Of a DNA stretch of 15,387 nucleotides, positions 8,200-15,384 are shown in pieces. The DNA is from JBFMEX01 sp040752215. GTDB taxonomy: Bacteria; Pseudomonadota; Alphaproteobacteria; Rhizobiales; Hyphomicrobiaceae. The notes beneath the pieces were generated by a model. That model saw nothing but the letters and a program-made list of their open reading frames with translations. It was not told the DNA's origin and searched no databases. The stretch is from positions 1 through 15,387 of the forward strand of contig JBFMEX010000027.1 in assembly GCA_040752215.1 (NCBI GenBank), written 5' to 3'. Each line of letters begins with the position of its first letter. Within the stretch, counting starts at the first letter, position 1. A program made the translations under genes and the position numbers.

Positions 8200-9330
8200 T
8201 CATGCCCGGCCCGTCTCCTGCAGCGGCAGCAGCACGCGGAACACCGTGCGGCCGGGCTCGCTGTCGCACTCGATGATGCCGCCGTGATCGCCGATGATCT
8301 TGGCCACCAGAGCAAGACCGAGGCCGGAGCCGGTACGCTTGGTGGAGACGAACGGATCGAACAGATTGGGCTTGATGTGCTCCGGCACGCCGGGCCCGTC
8401 GTCCTCGATCTGGATCATCAGGGGAAGGCTGATCCGCGCCTCCGATCCCGGCACCCAAAGCCGGATGCCGGGGCGGAACGCGGTCTGGATGACGATGCGG
8501 CCGCCCTCGCCCGCCTCGCCGATCGCCTCGGCGGCGTTCTTGATCAGGTTCAGGAATGCCTGCACCAGCTTGTCGCGGTTGCCCGGAACCGGCGGCAGCG
8601 ACGGATCGTAGTCGACGACGTACTTGATGTTGCGTCCGAAGCCGCTCTCGGCCAGCCGCCGCACATGGTCCAGCACGTCGTGGATGTTGACCGGCTCCTT
8701 GGCCAGCGGGCGCTCGTCGCCGAACACTTCCATGCGGTCGACCAGGGTGCGGATGCGGTCGGTCTCCGAGCAGATGAGCTGGGAGAGGGCGCGGTCCTCG
8801 TCGCTCAATCCCTGTTCCAGCAGTTGCGCTGCGCCGCGGATTCCGGACAGCGGATTCTTGATCTCGTGGGCGAGCACGGCCGCCATCCCGGAGACCGAGC
8901 GCGCCGCGGCGCGGTGGGTCAGCTGGCGCTCGATCATCTGTGCCATGGTGCGCTGCTGCAGCATGATCAGGATCAGCCCCTGCTGGTCGGCCAGCGCGCC
9001 AGCATAGACGTCGACGAGCCGCGGTCCCGGGTGGCGCGGCGTCACCACCTCGACCGAGTACTCGTTGACCGTGGTTCCGTTCCGGGCAACCTGCTCGAGC
9101 AGCGCCACCAGCGGGCAGCCGAACGCGACCAGATCCTCGAGCCGCGCCCGTTTCAGCATGGGCAGGCTTGCTGAGAAGAACGCCTCGCTGGCGGTGTTCG
9201 CATAGACGATCGAGTGATCCTCGGACACGACCAGGATCGGATGCGGCAACGCCGCCAGCAGCAGGTCATGCGCGACCGGCCGTCGCGCCGCCTGAAGTGG
9301 ACGCCCGCGAGTAGGCTTGGCATCGATCAT
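8200..9330 (-). CDS. ntrB: Nitrogen sensor histidine kinase/phosphatase NtrB (NR(II))
   Basis: NtrB is the soluble kinase/phosphatase that sets NtrC phosphorylation and is normally switched by PII (GlnB) binding. The 376 residues contain no membrane segment. A PAS domain occupies about 20-130 (LPHPILVVSEDHSIVYAN, 28-45). The dimerisation/phosphotransfer helix has His155 in LAHEIKNPLSGIRGAAQLL. The ATPase lobe has the N-box NLIKNAAEA (261-269), G1 DDGPGV (310-315), the F-box region FDPFVSTK (324-331) and G2 GSGLGLAL (334-341). The ATG at 9330 overlaps the dusB stop as ATGA, so translation is probably coupled; a longer in-frame opening to 9876 lies wholly inside dusB and is rejected. The length of about 376 is normal for alphaproteobacterial NtrB. 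Confidence 0.96.
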   Translation of the reverse strand: MIDAKPTRGRPLQAARRPVAHDLLLAALPHPILVVSEDHSIVYANTASEAFFSASLPMLKRARLEDLVAFGCPLVALLEQVARNGTTVNEYSVEVVTPRHPGPRLVDVYAGALADQQGLILIMLQQRTMAQMIERQLTHRAAARSVSGMAAVLAHEIKNPLSGIRGAAQLLEQGLSDEDRALSQLICSETDRIRTLVDRMEVFGDERPLAKEPVNIHDVLDHVRRLAESGFGRNIKYVVDYDPSLPPVPGNRDKLVQAFLNLIKNAAEAIGEAGEGGRIVIQTAFRPGIRLWVPGSEARISLPLMIQIEDDGPGVPEHIKPNLFDPFVSTKRTGSGLGLALVAKIIGDHGGIIECDSEPGRTVFRVLLPLQETGRA

Positions 9331-10334
9331 GCTGTCGCCTCCATCGCCACCTCGTAGAACTGGCCGATGCCGCGCTCGACACGCGCAGGATCGTCGTCCG
9401 TGCACAGGCGACGCCGCCAGGTCCTGACGATCGCCTCGCAGAGGCCGCTGGCCGCGAGATACCAGCCGATGTGCTTGCGGGCGATCTTGAGCCCGTGCTC
9501 GCGGCCATGGTGTCCGAGCATGGCGACGACGTGACGGATCGCAATGCCGCCCTGCTCGGCGAGCCCCGGAGCGACGAGCGCGCCGCCGCTCGCCAACGCA
9601 TCCGCGATCCGCCCCGGCAGCCACGGCGCGCCATAGGCGCCGCGCCCGATCATCACGCCCGCCGCGCGCGACGCGGCGAGGGCCGCACGCGCACTCTCGA
9701 GCGAGACGATGTCGCCGTTGACGATCACGGGGATAGAGACCGCATCGACCACCTCGCCGACCAGCGACCAGTCGGCGGCGCCCTTGAAGAACTGCGACCG
9801 CGTGCGGCCGTGCACCGTCAGCAGCGTAACGCCGGCCGCCTCCGCCCGGCGCGCGAGTTCGGCGGCGTTGCGGCACGAGTGATCCCAGCCGAGCCGCATC
9901 TTGAGCGTCACCGGAACGTCGACCGCGCCGACCACGGCCTCGATCAGGCGCGTCGCGTGATCGAGATCGCGCATGAGCGCGCTGCCCGACAGCTTGCCGG
10001 TCACCTCCCTCGCGGGGCAGCCCATGTTGATGTCGATGACGTCGGCGCCGAGCCCGGCAGCGATCCGCGCGCCCTCAGCCATCCATTGCTCCTCGCGACC
10101 GGCGAGTTGTATGACGAAAGGGCTGAGATCGCGACCGACCGCGCGACTGAGCACGTTGCGCCGCTGCTCGACGAGCGCTTCGCTGGCAATCATCTCCGAG
10201 ACGACGAGACCGGCGCCGAGTTCGCGTGCGAGCTTCCGGAACGGCAGGTCCGTGACCCCCGACATGGGGGCAAGCAGCACTGGGCGCACGGGCGGGAGAC
10301 TGCCGATCGAGATGTCGCCTGAGGCTGTCGCCAT
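9327..10334 (-). CDS. dusB: tRNA-dihydrouridine synthase DusB (NifR3)
   Basis: DusB is a cytosolic FMN-dependent enzyme that reduces uridine to dihydrouridine in the tRNA D-loop; it was historically called NifR3 because it leads the ntr operon. The 335-residue TIM barrel shows LAPMSGVTDLPFR (21-33), the catalytic Cys106 in NMGCPAREVTGKLSG, the FMN/substrate Lys145 in LKMRLGW, His175 in TVHGRTR, VNGDI (205-209) and the phosphate-binding IGRGAYG (229-235). It is the first gene of the minus-strand operon, and its TGA overlaps the ntrB ATG by 4 bases. A promoter candidate lies 50-80 bases upstream. Only a short AGG is visible as ribosome site before the ATG at 10334. The link to ntrB is a conserved alphaproteobacterial arrangement. 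Confidence 0.95.
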   Translation of the reverse strand: MATASGDISIGSLPPVRPVLLAPMSGVTDLPFRKLARELGAGLVVSEMIASEALVEQRRNVLSRAVGRDLSPFVIQLAGREEQWMAEGARIAAGLGADVIDINMGCPAREVTGKLSGSALMRDLDHATRLIEAVVGAVDVPVTLKMRLGWDHSCRNAAELARRAEAAGVTLLTVHGRTRSQFFKGAADWSLVGEVVDAVSIPVIVNGDIVSLESARAALAASRAAGVMIGRGAYGAPWLPGRIADALASGGALVAPGLAEQGGIAIRHVVAMLGHHGREHGLKIARKHIGWYLAASGLCEAIVRTWRRRLCTDDDPARVERGIGQFYEVAMEATA

Positions 10335-10384
10335 CGCGGTTGCCTAATTGATGGGCGCTATTCCATGATGCCCTATTGTTGGGC

Positions 10385-10413
10385 AGCATAGCCTCAGAGT
10401 CCCTATCTCGCAA
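10385..10413 (-). promoter_or_regulatory. Candidate sigma-70 promoter for dusB-ntrBC
   Basis: On the minus strand, TTGCGA (10408-10413) is followed after exactly 17 bases by TATGCT (10385-10390). The start would fall near 10378, giving a leader of about 44 bases before the dusB ATG. On the plus strand the same 30 bases hold a weaker mirror candidate for ispDF (TTGGGC 10379-10384, 18 bases, CTATCT 10403-10408), so the two divergent promoters may overlap almost completely. Both are predicted from sequence only; the dusB one is the better match. Confidence 0.45.
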
Positions 10414-10486
10414 GCGCGAAATGACGCCGCGACGTTGCGGCCGGTCGAGGCCGGCGATAATGAGGCCGGGGTCTCGGGGAGAAGCA

Positions 10487-11668
10487 ATGACCACCGCCGC
10501 GCTGATCGTCGCCGCTGGCCGGGGCTCGCGGGCCCGCGTTGCCGGCGACCCGCCCAAGCAATACGCGCCGATCGGCGGTGCGCCGGTGCTGGCTCGCACC
10601 CTGGCAGCCTTCGCCTCCCACCCGGGCATCGATCTGGTCCAGGTCGTCATCCACCCGGACGACGAGGCCAGCTATCGTGCCGCCGCTGCGGCGATCGTCT
10701 CCAAGCTGCTGCCGGCAGTCGCCGGTGGGGCCAGTCGCCAGCGCTCGGTGTCGAACGGACTCGAGGCCCTCGCCAGCTGTCGCGTCGACCGGGTCCTGAT
10801 CCACGATGCCGCGCGCCCGTTCGTCACCGCCGACGTCATCGACCGGGTGCTCGCGGCATTGGACACTTGGCCGGGCGCGCTCGCCGCCGAGCCGGTGGCA
10901 GACACTTTGAAGCGGGCCGCGCCGGACGGCAGCATCGCGCAGACCGTGGACCGGGCGGGGCTGTGGCGGGCCCAGACCCCGCAAGGGTTCGACTTTGCGA
11001 CCATCCTTGCGCTCCATCGCCGCGCCGCGGCCGCCGGGCGCGACGATTTCACCGACGATGCGGCGATCGCCGAGTGGGGCGGGGTGCGCGTAGCCCTGGT
11101 GCGCGGATCGGCGGCAAACAGCAAGATCACCACGTCGGAGGATCTCGTCATGGCCGATCGCTTGCTCCGTTCCGTCGCGCCGGAGCTCGAGACCCGCAGC
11201 GGCACCGGCTTCGACGTGCATCGCTTCACCAGCGGCGATCATGTCTGGCTGTGCGGTGTCTCTGTGCCGCACTCCCAGCGCCTCGAAGGTCATTCCGATG
11301 CCGACGTCGGCTTGCATGCGCTGACCGACGCCATCCTCGGCGCGCTCGGCGACGGCGATATCGGCCAGCACTTCCCGCCGAGCGACCCGAGGTGGAAGGG
11401 CGCCGCCTCGCGCGTCTTCCTCGCCGATGCCGCACGCCGGGTCGCCGAGCGCGGCGGGCGCATCGTCAACGCCGACGTCACGCTGCTCTGCGAGGCGCCG
11501 CGCATCGGCCCGCATCGCGAGGCAATGCGTGCTGCGATCGCCGGCATCCTCGGCATCGACGTCGCGCGGGTCGCTGTCAAGGCGACCACCACCGAGGGAC
11601 TCGGTTTCACCGGCCGCCGCGAAGGCATCGCCGCCATGGCCACCGCCAGCATTCTGCTCCCGGCCTGA
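10487..11668 (+). CDS. ispDF: Bifunctional IspD/IspF (MEP cytidylyltransferase / MECDP synthase)
   Basis: This 393-residue fusion carries out two non-adjacent steps of the MEP isoprenoid pathway. IspD joins CTP to methylerythritol 4-phosphate; IspF cyclises the phosphorylated product to the cyclodiphosphate. The IspD part (1-232) has the nucleotide-binding LIVAAGRGSR (6-15), PPKQY (22-26), LIHDAARPFV (104-113) and QTPQGF (163-168). The IspF part (about 237-393) has metal-binding Asp243-Val-His245 and His277 in SDADVGLHALTDAILGALG (270-288), DIGQHFPPSDP (291-301) and KATTTEGLGFTGR (365-377). The linker is only a few residues (APELETR). The ATG at 10487 follows GGGGAG; the frame opens upstream to 10376 but that stretch covers the promoter region. 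Fused IspDF is common in Alphaproteobacteria. It is divergent to dusB. Confidence 0.97.
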   Translation: MTTAALIVAAGRGSRARVAGDPPKQYAPIGGAPVLARTLAAFASHPGIDLVQVVIHPDDEASYRAAAAAIVSKLLPAVAGGASRQRSVSNGLEALASCRVDRVLIHDAARPFVTADVIDRVLAALDTWPGALAAEPVADTLKRAAPDGSIAQTVDRAGLWRAQTPQGFDFATILALHRRAAAAGRDDFTDDAAIAEWGGVRVALVRGSAANSKITTSEDLVMADRLLRSVAPELETRSGTGFDVHRFTSGDHVWLCGVSVPHSQRLEGHSDADVGLHALTDAILGALGDGDIGQHFPPSDPRWKGAASRVFLADAARRVAERGGRIVNADVTLLCEAPRIGPHREAMRAAIAGILGIDVARVAVKATTTEGLGFTGRREGIAAMATASILLPA

Positions 11669-11786
11669 GCTGCGCGCGCACCGGATTTCCCCGTTTCCCC
11701 CACCGGCACATTGACCCCCTGGCCAGAATCGCGGCATCAGAGTGCAAGCGGTTGTATGACCAAAAATCACCCCGGGGGCACCGAAC

Positions 11787-12275
11787 ATGAACATGATGAG
11801 CCAACCCCTCGACCGGCGCAGCGCCGACGGCGTCAGCGTCGCCGACATCGCGCAGACCACGGCGGCGACCTGCCTTGCCACACGTGTCCGCCAGCTCTCG
11901 CGAATCGTCACGCGCATCTACGACGATGCGATGCGCCCGCTTGGCATCACCGCCAGCCAGTACACGCTACTGACCCAGCTCGCCTCCCGCGACGGCATCA
12001 CGGCGGTCGAGATCGGCCACGAGCTGGACATCGAGAAATCGACGCTGTCGCGCAACCTGAAGCGCCTGCTCGCGCTGGGTCACCTGAACATGGACCCGCC
12101 GGCCGGTCGCCGGGGCCGCGGCCTGCACCTGACACCGAAAGGCCAAGCGGTCCTCAAGGAAGCCTATCCGATCTGGCAGGACGCGCAGAAGCGCTCGGTC
12201 TCGGCGATGGGGCCGGAGAGCCGCGCCGTGCTCGACGGGCTGCTGCAGCAGGCCGAGCGCCTCGTGGCGCACTGA
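11787..12275 (+). CDS. MarR-family winged-helix transcriptional regulator
   Basis: This is a 162-residue dimeric winged-helix DNA-binding protein of the MarR family, usually a ligand- or oxidant-responsive repressor of neighbouring genes. Helices forming the dimer interface lie at about 20-50, the recognition helix region is DIEKSTLSRNLKRLLALGHL (81-100), the wing is RRGRGLHLT (108-116), and a C-terminal dimer helix spans about 140-162. There is a single cysteine, Cys29, in the first helix, a position reminiscent of the redox cysteine of OhrR-type members, but the rest does not settle the subclass. The target is unknown; neither flanking gene is a typical efflux pump or Ohr. The start follows a GGGGG run 7-8 bases upstream; nearby in-frame ATGs at 11793 and 11796 are possible. 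The 118 bases before it hold a TTGACC (11711) without a matching -10. Confidence 0.9.
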   Translation: MNMMSQPLDRRSADGVSVADIAQTTAATCLATRVRQLSRIVTRIYDDAMRPLGITASQYTLLTQLASRDGITAVEIGHELDIEKSTLSRNLKRLLALGHLNMDPPAGRRGRGLHLTPKGQAVLKEAYPIWQDAQKRSVSAMGPESRAVLDGLLQQAERLVAH

Positions 12276-12325
12276 GGTCGACACGACTGCGCGTGACGCG
12301 GAGCCTGCTTGCGTGTCAGAGTTCG

Positions 12326-12351
12326 GAAAGGCGCACAGATGTGCGCCTTTC
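12326..12351 (+). terminator. Strong stem-loop, probable intrinsic terminator or leader attenuator
   Basis: GAAAGGCGCAC, loop AGAT, GTGCGCCTTTC forms a perfect 11-bp stem with a four-base loop. It starts 50 bases after the MarR gene stops and ends 19 bases before the pncC ATG. The T-run is short (TTT inside the stem, then CGTCATTT), so termination may be incomplete. The most likely role is to end marR transcription, but it also sits directly before the pncC ribosome site (GGAG at 12361-12364), so it may limit read-through into pncC. The AAA/TTT edges would allow some activity in both directions. Confidence 0.65.
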
Positions 12352-12370
12352 GTCATTTCCGGAGCTGGTC

Positions 12371-12865
12371 ATGCTCGATCCTCTCCTCGTCCGAACCGCG
12401 GCGGAGCTTCTCGACGATCTGCGCGCGCGCGGGCTCAGGCTCGCCACTGTCGAAAGCTGCACCGGCGGCCTCGTCGCCGGCGTGCTGACCGAGGTCGCCG
12501 GCTCCTCCGACGTTTTCGAGTGCGGCTTCGTCACCTACTCGAACGACGCCAAGGTCCAGCTGATCGGCGTGTCGCGAGAGACGCTCGATCGTTATGGCGC
12601 GGTGAGTGAGGCGGTGGCGCGCGAGATGGCGGCGGGAGCCCTCGCTCACTCGCGGGCCGACATCGCGGTCGCGATCACCGGCATCGCCGGCCCCGGCGGC
12701 GGCTCACGCGACAAGCCGGTCGGGCTCGTCCACATGGCGGCCAAGCGCCGCGACGGAAAGGCCACGCACGAGGCCTATCGCTTCGGCGATGTCGGCCGCA
12801 GCGAGGTACGCCGGCTCGCCGTCTCCGCCGCGTTGACGCTGGTACGCACTCTGGCGGCACGGTGA
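12371..12865 (+). CDS. pncC: Nicotinamide-nucleotide amidase PncC / CinA C-terminal domain protein
   Basis: PncC deamidates nicotinamide mononucleotide to nicotinate mononucleotide, recycling the pyridine nucleotide released for example by NAD-dependent DNA ligase. The 164 residues are the stand-alone CinA C-terminal domain: VESCTGGLVAG (27-37) with catalytic Ser29, YSNDAKVQLIGV (56-67) with Lys61, GAVSEAVAREMA (76-87), and the glycine loop AITGIAGPGGGS (101-112) followed by KPVGLV (115-120). The N-terminal molybdopterin-binding-like domain of full CinA is absent, as in E. coli PncC; the protein is complete, not truncated. The start is set by GGAG six bases upstream. Upstream lies a strong stem-loop; downstream it converges on the oxidoreductase gene with 21 bases between the stop codons. 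Confidence 0.93.
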   Translation: MLDPLLVRTAAELLDDLRARGLRLATVESCTGGLVAGVLTEVAGSSDVFECGFVTYSNDAKVQLIGVSRETLDRYGAVSEAVAREMAAGALAHSRADIAVAITGIAGPGGGSRDKPVGLVHMAAKRRDGKATHEAYRFGDVGRSEVRRLAVSAALTLVRTLAAR

Positions 12866-12886
12866 GCGGCCCTGCTCCGATGGGGC

Positions 12887-14443
12887 TCAGGCGCTCTGCT
12901 CGACCGCGCGTGCGGCGGCCGCTCCCGCCATCATCACGCCAGTGAAGCCGCCGCTGCCTCCGAACGCCGAGCACAGCAGCAGTCCCGGAACGGGGGTACG
13001 CGGGCCGTGCATTGCGCCGCGGCGAAACAGCGAGGTGGGCGGAGCCGGTGCAAAGCCATAGACGGCGCCCTCCGGCGTGCCGAGGTAGTCGCGCATCGAG
13101 CGCGCGGTGATCAGGATCTGCTCGCGCACCGCGCCGGCAAAGCCCGGGTAGCGCCGCTCGAGCGCATCCAGGATGGCGGCAAGCCATGCCGTGCGGCGCG
13201 CCTCCTCGGCCTCGCGGCCCGCTCCGGTCCAGTTCGACACCCGATCGACACCGACCACGGTGACGAGCGATCGCTCGCCGCTGCCGAGGCCGGCGTCGAT
13301 CGCGGCGTAGTTGACGACCGTCAACGGCGGCAGCTCCCTGCCCGGCGGCGCACCGAGCAGAGCGCCGGCACGGGCGTAGTCGTCGAGACGCTGCATCCAA
13401 TCGGGAAGCAGGATGGTCGAGTAGGAGCCGAGACCGAATTTCTGCGGCGGCTCGGCGAGTCCGAAATGGGCCGAGAAGAGCGAGATCGACGGCGCGAGGC
13501 CGGCGTAGCGCGCGCGGAATGCCGCCCGCCGGTTTTCGGGCAGCATCTCTGCGATCTGATCGGGCGCGCCGCTCGAAAGCACCGTCCGCGTCGCGACGCG
13601 CACGGGATCGCCGCCCTCCTTGCCGACGTGCAGCACACCCGCCGGCCGGCCATCGCCGCCGAGCTCGATCGCGCTCGCCCGTCGCCCGAGCACGATCTCG
13701 CCGCCCGCGCTCTTCAGGGCCTTGACCAGCGCCCGGCTGAGGCTGGCCGAGCCTCCGCGCACATAGACGCCGCCCGATGCGATGTAGCCGGCCTGCGCGA
13801 TCGCGAACAGCAGCCACCACGTGCTGGCGGGATCGTCGTGGTAGTAGGGCAGATTGGCGCCGAGCGCGCACTTCGCACCCTCGCAGTCGCCGAGGTCGCG
13901 CTGGAGAGCCTCGGCCAGCGAGAGTCGCCAGTCCCGAAGCGCAGGCAGCAGCGCGGGGGCGGCCATCACGAGCCCGGCGGGCGAGCGCGCCTCGCCGGCT
14001 GCCGTCAGCCTGGCCAGTCCCGAGTTGAGCCGGTCCATGCGTGACATCAGCCGGCCGATCCCGTCGGCGCAGCCCGGAAAGCGCTCGGCGAGCGCGACGG
14101 TGACGGACGCGAAACCGTGGCCAAGCACCAGCGGCGCGCCGACCGGACCGCCGACGACCGTCTGGAAACTGTCGATCCCTACCCATGGCACCGAATCGAG
14201 CAGGCCGAGTCGCGCAAGGATCGCGTGCTTCGGCTCGGCCGCATCGCGCGGATCTGCGGTCTCGTGCAGCGAGGCCTCGATGTCGAGCGCGCCGACGCGG
14301 TAGATCGAGGCCGCGCCGCCAAAACTGCGGTTGCGCTCCAGCACGATCACCCGGCGGCCGACCCGCGCCAGCAGCGCGGCGGCCGTAAGACCGCCCAGAC
14401 CGGAGCCGATTACGACCGCGTCGTAGGATTTCTCGCTTGTCAT
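12887..14443 (-). CDS. Phytoene desaturase / RetSat-like FAD-dependent oxidoreductase
   Basis: This 518-residue flavoprotein belongs to the amine-oxidase-like family that includes CrtI phytoene desaturases, CrtISO isomerases and retinol saturases. The dinucleotide fold is at the N-terminus (VVIGSGLGGLTAAALLARVG, 10-29; GxGxxG at 13-18) with Glu37-Arg38 for the ribose and FGGAAS (41-46) after it. The C-terminus has the typical second FAD motif region (PVPGLLLCSAFGGSGGFTGVMMAG, about 484-507). No crtB, crtY or other carotenoid gene is in the window, so the substrate (carotenoid, retinoid, fatty or sterol-like) cannot be named. The ATG at 14443 is preferred over an in-frame ATG at 14467 because the fold starts directly after it and an AGGAGG lies upstream, although 11 bases away. 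It is convergent with pncC and divergent to the pentapeptide gene. Confidence 0.85.
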   Translation of the reverse strand: MTSEKSYDAVVIGSGLGGLTAAALLARVGRRVIVLERNRSFGGAASIYRVGALDIEASLHETADPRDAAEPKHAILARLGLLDSVPWVGIDSFQTVVGGPVGAPLVLGHGFASVTVALAERFPGCADGIGRLMSRMDRLNSGLARLTAAGEARSPAGLVMAAPALLPALRDWRLSLAEALQRDLGDCEGAKCALGANLPYYHDDPASTWWLLFAIAQAGYIASGGVYVRGGSASLSRALVKALKSAGGEIVLGRRASAIELGGDGRPAGVLHVGKEGGDPVRVATRTVLSSGAPDQIAEMLPENRRAAFRARYAGLAPSISLFSAHFGLAEPPQKFGLGSYSTILLPDWMQRLDDYARAGALLGAPPGRELPPLTVVNYAAIDAGLGSGERSLVTVVGVDRVSNWTGAGREAEEARRTAWLAAILDALERRYPGFAGAVREQILITARSMRDYLGTPEGAVYGFAPAPPTSLFRRGAMHGPRTPVPGLLLCSAFGGSGGFTGVMMAGAAAARAVEQSA

Positions 14444-14586
14444 GCCTCGCGCCGCCTCCTCGCGCATCAGCCCGAGAGTTCACATGCGACCGACCGTACC
14501 CATGGCCAATGCCCGGTCTTGCGCATAGAGTTCGGCTTCCCACGCCGACGTCAAGCCCACCGGTCGGCGCGAAAGGAGATCCGAGA
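14444..14586. promoter_or_regulatory. Divergent promoter region between oxidoreductase and pentapeptide gene
   Basis: These 143 bases must hold the starts for both divergent genes. On the minus strand a good -35 hexamer TTGACG (14549-14554) faces the oxidoreductase, but the nearest -10-like TATGCG (14522-14527) is 21 bases away, which is too far for a standard promoter. On the plus strand I see no convincing hexamer pair before the pentapeptide gene. The only strong element is its ribosome site AAGGAGAT (14573-14580). No terminator is visible. Confidence 0.35.
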
Positions 14587-15384
14587 ATGGCCCGCTCGCG
14601 CCCCCTTCTCCCGGCTCTTGCTGTCGTCGTGCTGCTGACACCCGCCGCCGGGCGGGCCGCCGACATGTCCGCGCGCGAGGTGACCGAGCGCCTGGTCGCC
14701 GCCGATCCGGCGCGCCCGGTCGATCTTTCGGGCAAAGACCTCGCTCGGCTCGATCTCTCCGGTCTCGACTTCAAGCGCGCGCTGCTCGCTCGTGCCGATC
14801 TGTTCGGGGCCGATCTCACCGGGTCCGACCTCACACGTTCCGACCTCTCCGAGGCCAAGCTCGACCGCGCGGTGCTTATCGGCGTACGCCTCGATCACGC
14901 CAAGCTCGCGCGAGCGAGCCTGCTGCGCCCGTCGGCCTTCTCGACATTGGGCGCGCCGGCCAGCGAGGCACCGAGCCTCGTCGGTGCGGACCTGAGCGAG
15001 GCGCGGATCTTCGGCCGCCTCAACCGCGCCAATCTGGCCGGTGCCAATCTGCGTCAGGCGACCATGGCGCCATTCGGCAAGACCGGGTTCATCGAGCACA
15101 TCTGGCGCACCGAGCTGCTCGGCGCGAACCTCGAAGGCGCCGATCTCACTCGTGCCGACATGACTCATGCCCTGCTGCGCTACGCCAATCTGCGCGGCGC
15201 GCGCATGGCGGGCGTCGTCTTGACGAGCGCCGATCTCTCCGGCGCCGACTTGAGCGGAGCGGACCTCACCGGGGCCGATCTCACCGACGCCGACCTCGAG
15301 GGCGCGATCCTGACCGGCGTCACCGGCCTCGATCAGACGCTCGGCATGGCGGCGGCGCGCAATGCCGCCAAGGCGGTACGTTGA
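14587..15384 (+). CDS. Secreted pentapeptide-repeat protein
   Basis: This 265-residue protein begins with a classical signal peptide: Arg at 3 and 5, hydrophobic core 7-19, and an Ala-X-Ala type cleavage near GRA-AD (after residue 24). The mature part is built of A(D/N)LXX pentapeptides that fold into a right-handed quadrilateral beta-helix. Repeats cover about 46-112 (for example ARADLFGADLTGSDLTRSDL), 131-157 and 176-246 (very regular SADLSGADLSGADLTGADL). Two non-repeat inserts interrupt the coil, at about 113-130 and 158-175 (the latter with Phe, His, Trp). There is no catalytic domain or lipobox, so the protein is probably periplasmic or exported. Its function is unknown; DNA-mimic roles known for cytosolic relatives such as Qnr are unlikely with a signal peptide. 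The start is set by AAGGAGAT six bases upstream. The stop lies three bases from the window end. Confidence 0.9.
   Translation: MARSRPLLPALAVVVLLTPAAGRAADMSAREVTERLVAADPARPVDLSGKDLARLDLSGLDFKRALLARADLFGADLTGSDLTRSDLSEAKLDRAVLIGVRLDHAKLARASLLRPSAFSTLGAPASEAPSLVGADLSEARIFGRLNRANLAGANLRQATMAPFGKTGFIEHIWRTELLGANLEGADLTRADMTHALLRYANLRGARMAGVVLTSADLSGADLSGADLTGADLTDADLEGAILTGVTGLDQTLGMAAARNAAKAVR

Noticed and set aside
10376..10486. 37-codon N-terminal extension of ispDF
   Set aside because: It covers the divergent promoter region, while the ATG at 10487 has GGGGAG before it and begins the IspD nucleotide-binding strand at once.
11745..11754. CAAGCGGTTG (CAA-N4-TTG) upstream of the MarR gene as an NtrX-type site
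   Set aside because: The motif is short and occurs often by chance; nothing else ties this gene to NtrX.
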